The translations under genes were made by a program, and so were the position numbers. 26,005 nucleotides of DNA. Source: Chloracidobacterium sp. GTDB taxonomy: Bacteria; Acidobacteriota; Blastocatellia; Pyrinomonadales; Pyrinomonadaceae. Positions 20,788 through 26,005 of the stretch are shown here, in pieces. Positions within the stretch are counted from its first letter, which is position 1. Each line of letters starts with the position of its first letter. Location of the stretch: NCBI GenBank assembly GCA_016712045.1, contig JADJRV010000032.1, positions 1-26,005 on the forward strand, in the 5' to 3' direction. The notes under the pieces were generated by a model. That model made no database searches. It saw nothing but the letters and a program-made list of their open reading frames with translations, and was not told the DNA's origin.

Positions 20788-21079
20788 TGTTAAAAAATCT
20801 CCAGATGTATATTAAATGGTAACGCTTCTCATCTACTTTCCGCCAAAACCTGACAACAGCTTGTTATCTAAACGCATCCTACTAAACTCGTCCATCAGAT
20901 CGCCGCTGTTGATCTGCGATCCGTGATGCATAGTACATACGTTATTTGATTGGAAAATAAGAACATTGAAACGCTTTCAATTAGAAAATCTTATCTCACC
21001 ATTAATAGTGAGCGCAAATGATGCCATCTAAAATGTATGTTCCGGCTACGTGAATTAACCTAGACGCACTTTCGGGCAA
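20788..21079. other. Divergent intergenic region between gdhA and the TPR gene
   Basis: About 290 nt hold no open frame. They contain a 17-nt near-perfect inverted repeat at 20965-20981 and AT-rich stretches that could hold both promoters. No confident -35/-10 pair could be chosen for either gene. Confidence 0.5.
20965..20981. promoter_or_regulatory. Palindromic possible operator, attgaaa-cgc-tttcaat
   Basis: Two perfect 7-nt arms surround a CG-containing 3-nt centre, placed 178 nt upstream of gdhA and 99 nt upstream of the TPR start. The shape (GAAA-CG-TTTC) recalls LacI-type operators, but the odd spacing and single copy make that tentative. Confidence 0.35.
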
Positions 21080-23121
21080 ATGCTAGTATTTCTCTATCCT
21101 TTGATGCAATTGAGCCGTGACACAGTATTATCGTCGTTCACCGTCAGCGGTCGTATTACTCGCGTCGTGATGGTGTTAATGCTGGTAGCTTTTTCGCTGT
21201 CGTCGGTCGCGGCACAGGATAGTGACGACGCGGATGACGCGGTCGCTATATTTAATGAGGCTCAAACCCTGCACGAAAACGGAAAGTTGGCAGAGGCGAT
21301 CGTACTTTATGAAAAAGCCATAAACGCTCTGCCCGAATTTCCCGAAGCCGAATATCAGCGGGCGTCAGCGTTGCAATCGCTCGGCAAAAACGACGAAGCC
21401 GAAAAAGGTTTTCGTCGTGCTGTCGAACTTAAACCGGACTGGACACTTGCGATGACGGGTCTCGGTTCCCTGCTTGTTAAACGGGGCAACTTTTCAGAAG
21501 CAGAACCGATACTCATTAAGGCCCTCGAAACCGAACCGCAAAACCCGACAGCTCTCACAGCGCTCGTTGAGCTACGGTTAATGACGAAAGCGTCGAAATT
21601 GTTCTTCAAGATCTTCTAACAAAAGTCTCCTCGCTTACATCCAAAGCGAATCCGACTGCTTCGCTATGGTCGGCAAAAGCTGTATTAGAGTTCGCTCTCG
21701 GAAAACTCGAACAGGCTAAGGCCAGTCTTACGAGCACCCTCGCACTTGACCCGAATAACCGCGAGGCAATGTTTCAACTAGCAGACATCGCTCTCGCCGA
21801 GGGCGACCTCCAGCGTGCAAACAGTTTGGCCGGCGTTCTCGAAAAATCGGGTCAGAATAAGGATGAAATTAATTTGTTAAGGGCAAACATACTCGCCGGC
21901 GAAGGCAAGTTTGATGAAGCCTTAAAACAGCTCGATGCGATCTCAAAACCAAACGCCGCCGCCGCGAAACTCCGTAGCCAGATCGTCGCCAATAGTTCGC
22001 AAAACCCGGCCGACCTTGAGAAACAACTTGAGACAGATGCAATGAATGTCAAATTACTTGGCAGGTTGTGTAACTTATATAGAAAGGACGATCCGCAAAA
22101 AGCTCTTGCGTTTTGCCGCCGGGCTAACGCCATCGAGCCGACCAATGTCAGCCACGCTGTCGGTTATGGAGCCGCTCTCGTTCAGGCAAAGCAGTATGAC
22201 GCAGCGGTAAATTTGTTGAGGAATATTCTTCAAAAAGTTCCCGATAACCGCACGGCTCATGCTAATCTTGCAACAGCACTTTTCCAATTAGACCGTTACG
22301 CTGAGGCAAAGCCCGAATTTGAGTGGCTGACGGCAAAAGAACCAACGCTCGCGGGGCCGTATTATTTTTTAGCGATCGCCCACGATCATCTGTCCGAGTA
22401 CATGGATGCGATGGCAAATTATCAATCGTTCCTGCGGCTTGCCGACCCAGCCGCGAACAAGCTTGACATTGAAAAGATAAATCTCCGCCTACCTCAATTA
22501 CAAAAGCTGATAAAGGAAGGAAAAGGAAAAGAACTAAAAGTGAAGAGTGAAAAGTTAAAAGTGAAAGGAATGCTCACGTATGCCATCTCGGCACGTCGCA
22601 TTCGATTCGTCTTTCTCGCTTTACTATTCGCTATTCACTGTTCACTATTCACTGTTCTGGCTCAGCCAGAACCCGAACCCATCCCACCGCCCGTAATTGT
22701 TGTCACCAAGATCGAACGGCAAAAACTCGACGCTTTGGCTGATCTTAAAGAACGCACAAAACTCTCGCTCGATCTGATGAACTCGCATCTCACGGCTGCC
22801 GAAAAATATAATACCGATCAGGATTTCGACACGATGTTTCGAGAACTGGGCGGTTTTCACGGCCTGCTGGACAACGCGATGGCACACATCGAGCGTCAAA
22901 ATGCGCAAAACATTAAGGTGCTTGATAATTATAAACGGATCGAGATCGGGCTTCGCGGCTTTTCGACTCGTCTCGAAGGCATCCGCCGAGATATGCCCGA
23001 CCGGTATGAGGACTATGTCCGTAAGCTGTTGATCCACCTGAGAGATATGCGAACAAAAGCCGCAGAGCCGTTCTTTAAAGATGCGATCGTTCCGAATACA
23101 CCGCCGGTTAAGCCTGAATAA
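21080..23121 (+). CDS. Exported TPR-repeat protein fused in frame to a helical exported protein (frameshift)
   Basis: A signal peptide (VVMVLMLVAFSLSSVAAQ) follows either ATG 21080 or, more likely, an internal ATG such as 21107; no ribosome site decides. About ten TPR units follow (e.g. AVAIFNEAQTLHENGKLAEA, YDAAVNLLRNILQKVPDN), ending near LQKLIKEGK (about 22523). One base is missing near 21579-21582; restoring an A gives LRLNDESVEIVLQDLL and opens the stretch to 21769. The frame then passes through heptamer repeats (22534-22568, KELKVKSEKLKVKG) and continues into a second signal peptide and helical domain ending at 23121. The TPR protein probably ended near 22530 originally, and the downstream part was a separate gene. 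The function may be periplasmic scaffolding; this is unproven. Confidence 0.7.
22534..22568. repeat. Heptanucleotide repeat copy A (TGAARAG type), inside the TPR gene 3' end
   Basis: Five consecutive 7-nt units are ctaaaag, tgaagag, tgaaaag, ttaaaag and tgaaagg. They are translated as charged KELKVKSEKLKVKG. The copy lies inverted to the one at 22624-22658 with a spacer of about 55 nt. Confidence 0.85.
22570..23121 (+). CDS. Alternative start: exported helical protein of unknown function
   Basis: From the internal ATG at 22570 the frame encodes a self-contained 183-aa preprotein. It has basic N-terminal ISARRIR, a hydrophobic core VFLALLFAIHCSLFTVLAQ and the cleavage-like site LAQ-PEPEP. A Pro-rich stretch (PEPEPIPPP) and a largely helical domain with many charged residues follow (LADLKERTKLSLDLMNSHL, YEDYVRKLLIHLRDMRTK). 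I do not recognise the family. The signal core is encoded by CTRTTCA heptamers. AAAGGA lies directly against the ATG, too close for a good ribosome site, so expression may rely on coupling or read-through from the TPR gene. The next gene starts 3 nt after its stop and has the same build, suggesting a paired function. Confidence 0.55.
   Translation: MLTYAISARRIRFVFLALLFAIHCSLFTVLAQPEPEPIPPPVIVVTKIERQKLDALADLKERTKLSLDLMNSHLTAAEKYNTDQDFDTMFRELGGFHGLLDNAMAHIERQNAQNIKVLDNYKRIEIGLRGFSTRLEGIRRDMPDRYEDYVRKLLIHLRDMRTKAAEPFFKDAIVPNTPPVKPE
22624..22658. repeat. Heptanucleotide repeat copy B (CTRTTCA type), in a signal-peptide coding region
   Basis: Five units are ctattcg, ctattca, ctgttca, ctattca and ctgttct. 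They encode LFAIHCSLFTVL, the hydrophobic core of the signal peptide of the 22570 frame. Orientation is opposite to copy A. Confidence 0.9.
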
Positions 23122-23124
23122 GAT

Positions 23125-23781
23125 ATGACAACGTTGTTTAGATCAGCATTACAAGATCGTTCCCGCAACAGACCGTTTCAATTTATGGTTGGCGGGGCTT
23201 TCTTTTTTCTTTCACTATTCACTATTCACTGTTCACTATTCACTGCGACAGCAGTCGCTCAGTCTCGCGACTTTCTTACAGCCGAAGAAGTCGAGATAAT
23301 CCGCGATGCACAGCAGATCGATGACCGCATGGACGTACTCGTCAAAGCAATCGACCGGCGATTTGAGGCTCTCAACGCTCCAGTTTCGGTCCCGGTTGTA
23401 GGAAAAGTAAAAAAAGACGACAGAGAATGGGGCAAGGCTCCGACCGGCACGCGGATCGAGCTGTTGTTCGACATCAAACGTATTTTACAAAAGGCCATTG
23501 ATGACATCGACAATCTTGCCGAGCGGCCCGATTCAATGGTGGTCGACCCCGACGAGAAGCCGGACAAAAAGCGTCCGAAAACATTTGAGGCACTTTTCCC
23601 AAAAGCCGTCCGCTCGCTGGCGGCCGCAGCCACCCGCTATCAACCCGTACTCAAAGCCGAACTCGACCGATCGACCGATAATGCGGAAAAGGGACTGATC
23701 CTTGCCGCCCTCGACATGTGCTCAGATGTCATCGCGTCGGTCGCTAAACTCCCCGCTGCCGTCAAAAAAGAAAAGAATTAG
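23125..23781 (+). CDS. Exported helical protein of unknown function
   Basis: This is an intact 218-aa frame starting 3 nt after the previous stop, with no Shine-Dalgarno, so translation is probably coupled. The N-terminus has Arg-rich SALQDRSRNR, a hydrophobic core FFFLSLFTIHCSLFTATAVAQ and a likely AVAQ-SRD cleavage. The core is encoded by the heptamer repeat. The mature part is helical and charged: EEVEIIRDAQQIDDRMDVLVKAIDRRF, an Asp/Lys-rich DPDEKPDKKRPK loop, then ALFPKAVRSLAAAATRYQP. No known domain is recognised. Like its upstream neighbour it is an exported, mostly helical protein of similar size, and the TPR gene precedes both, so a three-protein envelope complex is possible but inferred from position only. 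Confidence 0.85.
   Translation: MTTLFRSALQDRSRNRPFQFMVGGAFFFLSLFTIHCSLFTATAVAQSRDFLTAEEVEIIRDAQQIDDRMDVLVKAIDRRFEALNAPVSVPVVGKVKKDDREWGKAPTGTRIELLFDIKRILQKAIDDIDNLAERPDSMVVDPDEKPDKKRPKTFEALFPKAVRSLAAAATRYQPVLKAELDRSTDNAEKGLILAALDMCSDVIASVAKLPAAVKKEKN
23209..23242. repeat. Heptanucleotide repeat copy C (CTRTTCA type), in a second signal-peptide coding region
   Basis: A ctttca partial unit is followed by ctattca, ctattca, ctgttca and ctattca without gaps. Read in frame they encode SLFTIHCSLFT, the hydrophobic core of the signal peptide of the 23125 gene. Confidence 0.92.
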
Positions 23782-23839
23782 CCACAATTCTCTCGCGTAA
23801 ACTTGCTCGGCTAATTCCTCTAAATTACACTTCTCGTAT

Positions 23840-24961
23840 ATGTCTGAAACAGAACTGAAACGAACGCCGTTGAACAGCGTTCATCGTGTGCTCGGTGGCC
23901 GGATGGTTGATTTTGGCGGTTGGGATATGCCCGTGCAGTATCCGGCGGGCGTCATCGAGGAACACATGCGCTGCCGCACGCGTTCGGGGCTCTTTGACGT
24001 GTCGCACATGGGCGAGATCTGGGTCGAGGGACCGGACGCCGTCGATTTTGTTAATCGCCTGACGACCAACGATGTAACCAAACTAATCGATGGACAGGCA
24101 CATTACTCTGCTCTGACCAACGTCGGCGGCGGAGTCGTCGATGATCTGCTCGTTTACCGCTTTAGCCATGACCGGCTGCTGCTCGTCGTAAACGCAGGTA
24201 CGACCGAAAAGGATTGGGCGTGGATCAAGTCGCACCATTCGGAACACGACGATCTCGCCTTACGAAATGCGTCGACAGAATATTGCCAGATCGCCGTCCA
24301 AGGTCCTGACGCTACTGGCATCTTGCAGAAACTCACAGCGACGGATCTCGGAGCGATCAAGTATTATCACTTCACGACCGGCGAGGTTGACGGCGTTGAC
24401 TCGATCATCTCGCGTACGGGTTATACGGGCGAAGACGGCTTCGAGGTCTACGCGGCCCCCGAATTCGCCGAGCAGCTTTGGAATAAACTACTCGAAACCG
24501 GCAAATATGACAGTGAGGGCGGGATACTTCCCTGCGGGCTTGCGGCACGCAACACTTTGCGGCTCGAGTCGGCAATGTCGCTCTATGGACACGAGCTTGG
24601 CGACGACATCACGCCGCTCGAAGCCGGCCTTGGCTGGATAACAAAACTCGACAAAGAGGGAGGATTTACAGGCCGCAACGCTATTGCAGCGCAAAAAGAA
24701 AGCGGTTTGACGCGCAAGATCGCGGGCTTTGAAATGACCGAACCCGGTATCGCCCGCGATGGCTTTGACGTCTATGTCGGCGACGAAAAAGTGGGTGTTG
24801 TCACATCTGCCAGTCCCGCTCCTTTCCTAAAAAAGAACATCGGACTCGCATTTCTGCCGCCCGACTTGGCAAAGATCGGGCAAGAAATTAGAATTGATGT
24901 AAGAGGCAAATATCTCGCGGCGGTCGTAGTTCCAACGCCGTTTTATAAGAGGCAAAAATAG
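23840..24961 (+). CDS. gcvT: Aminomethyltransferase (glycine cleavage T protein)
   Basis: It transfers the methylene group of the aminomethyl-lipoyl H protein to tetrahydrofolate, releasing ammonia, in glycine catabolism and one-carbon supply. The 373-aa frame is intact and of normal length. Typical motifs are LGGRMVDFGGWDMPVQY, SGLFDVSHMGEI, the folate/active-site segment NRLTTNDV with its catalytic Asp, SRTGYTGEDGFEVY, GLAARNTLRLESAMSLYGHEL and VTSASPAPFLKKNIGLAF near the end. The ATG at 23840 is the first in frame and has no clear Shine-Dalgarno. It begins the gcvT-gcvH-gcvPA cluster and is 58 nt downstream of the helical-protein gene. Confidence 0.97.
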   Translation: MSETELKRTPLNSVHRVLGGRMVDFGGWDMPVQYPAGVIEEHMRCRTRSGLFDVSHMGEIWVEGPDAVDFVNRLTTNDVTKLIDGQAHYSALTNVGGGVVDDLLVYRFSHDRLLLVVNAGTTEKDWAWIKSHHSEHDDLALRNASTEYCQIAVQGPDATGILQKLTATDLGAIKYYHFTTGEVDGVDSIISRTGYTGEDGFEVYAAPEFAEQLWNKLLETGKYDSEGGILPCGLAARNTLRLESAMSLYGHELGDDITPLEAGLGWITKLDKEGGFTGRNAIAAQKESGLTRKIAGFEMTEPGIARDGFDVYVGDEKVGVVTSASPAPFLKKNIGLAFLPPDLAKIGQEIRIDVRGKYLAAVVVPTPFYKRQK

Positions 24962-25036
24962 AGTTAGGCTCCCGGTTTTTGGCGTTGGTTTTTTGCCAAA
25001 ACTAAGGACCTAAGGTCTAAAATCAATAACCAAACT

Positions 25037-25423
25037 ATGTCAAACATTCCAGAAAATTTACGTTACAGCAAAGACCACGAGTGGGTCGGCGTTGACGGTG
25101 ATATTGCGACTATCGGCATTACGGATTACGCACAGCATTCGCTTGGCGATGTTGTCTATATCGATATGCCGCGTGTCGGCGATAAATTTAGCGCTCACGA
25201 GGCTTTTGGTTCGGTCGAATCGGTCAAGGCCGTAAGTGAGATCTTTTTGCCCATCGCCGGCGAGATCTCAGAGGTCAACGACGGCCTCAACGACACGCCC
25301 GAAGCAGTCAATAACGACCCATATACCGACGGCTGGATGGTCAAGATCAAAATGGACAACCCCGGCGAAGCCGATGGTATGCTTTCCGCGGCCGAGTACG
25401 AAGAATATTTAGAAGCAGCTTAA
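25037..25423 (+). CDS. gcvH: Glycine cleavage system H protein
   Basis: This is the lipoyl carrier that shuttles the aminomethyl group between P and T proteins. The 128-aa frame is intact. The lipoylation motif ESVKAVSEI places the modified Lys at residue 64, within the hammerhead fold (LRYSKDHEWVGVDGDIATIGITDYAQ, LGDVVYIDMP, NDDPY-like NNDPYTDGWMVKIK). It lies 75 nt after gcvT; the spacer holds a tttggc/gccaaa hairpin (about 24976-24999) without a T run. The stop codon is followed immediately by the heptamer repeat element. Confidence 0.97.
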   Translation: MSNIPENLRYSKDHEWVGVDGDIATIGITDYAQHSLGDVVYIDMPRVGDKFSAHEAFGSVESVKAVSEIFLPIAGEISEVNDGLNDTPEAVNNDPYTDGWMVKIKMDNPGEADGMLSAAEYEEYLEAA

Positions 25424-25426
25424 CAG

Positions 25427-25502
25427 TGAATAGTGAACAGTGAACAGTGAATAGTGAAATCTATATTCTTACTGTTCACTGACCACTGACTATTCACTTT
25501 CT
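25427..25502. repeat. Inverted heptamer repeat element between gcvH and gcvPA (copy D)
   Basis: The left arm has four units (tgaatag, tgaacag, tgaacag, tgaatag; 25427-25454). A short AT spacer (about 25455-25471) follows. The right arm is in the opposite orientation (ctgttca, ctgacca, ctga, ctattca, ctttct; 25472-25502). The arms can form a long imperfect hairpin. The element occupies practically the entire spacer and touches the gcvPA ATG. Confidence 0.92.
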
Positions 25503-26005
25503 ATGAGATACATACCCAATTCACCCGAAGAACGAGACGAAATGCTCGCCATTGTCGGCCTCAAAAGCGCCGAAGAGCTTTTTCGCTCGATACCAAAAGA
25601 GGTCCAGCTCGGACGCCCGCTAAACGTCACCGACCCGCTTGCAGAAAGCGAGGTCATCGCCGCCATGGAAACGATGGCCGCGAAAAATACGGCGACGACA
25701 AAACCGTCGTTTCTCGGTGCGGGCGTTTATTCGCATTTCTCGCCGACGGTCGTCGATCATCTGATCCAGCGAAGCGAGTTTTTCACGAGCTACACGCCTT
25801 ATCAGCCCGAGATCGCTCAAGGCACTCTGCAATACATTTTTGAATTCCAGACTCTCGTATGCCAGCTCACCGGAATGGAGGTCGCGAATGCGTCGATGTA
25901 CGACGGCTCAACCGCCATGGCGGAGGCATATCTGATGGCTCAGCGTGTGACTCGACGCGAAAAGATCGTGGTCGCTAAGAGCGTTCATCCGGAATATCGT
26001 GAAGT
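25503..26005 (+). CDS. gcvPA: Glycine dehydrogenase (decarboxylating) subunit 1, partial
   Basis: This is the N-terminal subunit of split-type P protein, which decarboxylates glycine with PLP and loads the H-protein lipoate. The frame from ATG 25503 (MRYIPNSPEERDEMLAIVG) runs off the end of the window after 167 codons with no stop. Recognisable segments are PSFLGAGVYSHFSPTVVDHL, FFTSYTPYQPEIAQGTLQYI, FEFQTLVCQLTGMEVANASM and YDGSTAMAEAYLMA, all typical of GcvPA. A gcvPB partner should follow outside the window. There is no ribosome binding site, because the sequence up to the start is repeat; expression probably depends on coupling or leaderless-like initiation. Confidence 0.96.
   Translation, partial: MRYIPNSPEERDEMLAIVGLKSAEELFRSIPKEVQLGRPLNVTDPLAESEVIAAMETMAAKNTATTKPSFLGAGVYSHFSPTVVDHLIQRSEFFTSYTPYQPEIAQGTLQYIFEFQTLVCQLTGMEVANASMYDGSTAMAEAYLMAQRVTRREKIVVAKSVHPEYRE

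Noticed and set aside
1..21620. Programmed ribosomal frameshifting
   Set aside because: The breaks are in many unrelated genes, go in both directions and lack consistent slippery sites or downstream structures.
22534..22658. Insertion sequence or transposon
   Set aside because: No transposase, no long terminal inverted repeats and no clear target duplication; only heptamer runs in opposite orientations.
24962..25036. Terminator between gcvT and gcvH
   Set aside because: The tttggc/gccaaa hairpin has its T run in the loop and no T tract after it; the genes are likely co-transcribed.
25427..25500. Possible CRISPR array
   Set aside because: The repeat unit is 7 nt in direct tandem with no spacers and no cas genes nearby.

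Overview
The window is bacterial chromosome from what looks like an Acidobacteriota member, most likely Blastocatellia/Pyrinomonadaceae-like. The clues are a membrane Ser/Thr kinase fused to TPRs, BshC (bacillithiol synthesis), a large secreted PIG-L protein with a C-terminal beta-sandwich region, a sortilin-like BNR protein, a PKD/degenerate-OmpA surface protein and split-type glycine decarboxylase. The taxonomy is an inference from family content. There are no rRNA or tRNA genes, no transposases and no CRISPR arrays.

Layout. Plus strand, 1-6336: kinase-TPR protein (5' end cut off), zwf, CorC/CNNM-type transporter, 1-Cys peroxiredoxin and a biotin carboxyl carrier protein. Minus strand, 14377-6379: a tightly packed operon transcribed as bshC > mutL > a 42-aa single-TM peptide > sodium:solute symporter > secreted PIG-L deacetylase. 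Junctions are 1 nt, 4 nt, 3 nt and an ATGA overlap, and a good sigma70-type promoter lies just upstream of bshC. Minus strand, 20787-14495: gdhA, then a PKD/OmpA-like outer-surface protein with its own TTGACT-N17-TATAAA promoter and terminator, then a BNR beta-propeller protein with its own terminator. Plus strand, 21080-26005: an exported TPR protein, two exported helical proteins of unknown function, then gcvT-gcvH-gcvPA, the last running off the window.

Two things dominate the window. First, nearly every long gene is broken by small indels (about 18 single-gene frame changes). Many are in short homopolymers, and reading across them restores well-known families. This pattern is much more like uncorrected long-read assembly error than biological decay. 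The density is highest in the first 1.2 kb and falls to almost none after 21.6 kb. I therefore annotate those genes as single CDSs and give the suspected indel sites.

Second, a heptanucleotide repeat family (TGAAYAG / CTRTTCA) occurs at four places between 22.5 and 25.5 kb. Two copies lie inside genes and encode the hydrophobic core of two neighbouring signal peptides. One runs through the C-terminal end of the TPR gene, apparently fusing it to the next gene. One forms an inverted pair that fills the whole gcvH-gcvPA spacer up to the start codon. The repeat acting as a source of export signals is the most novel observation here.
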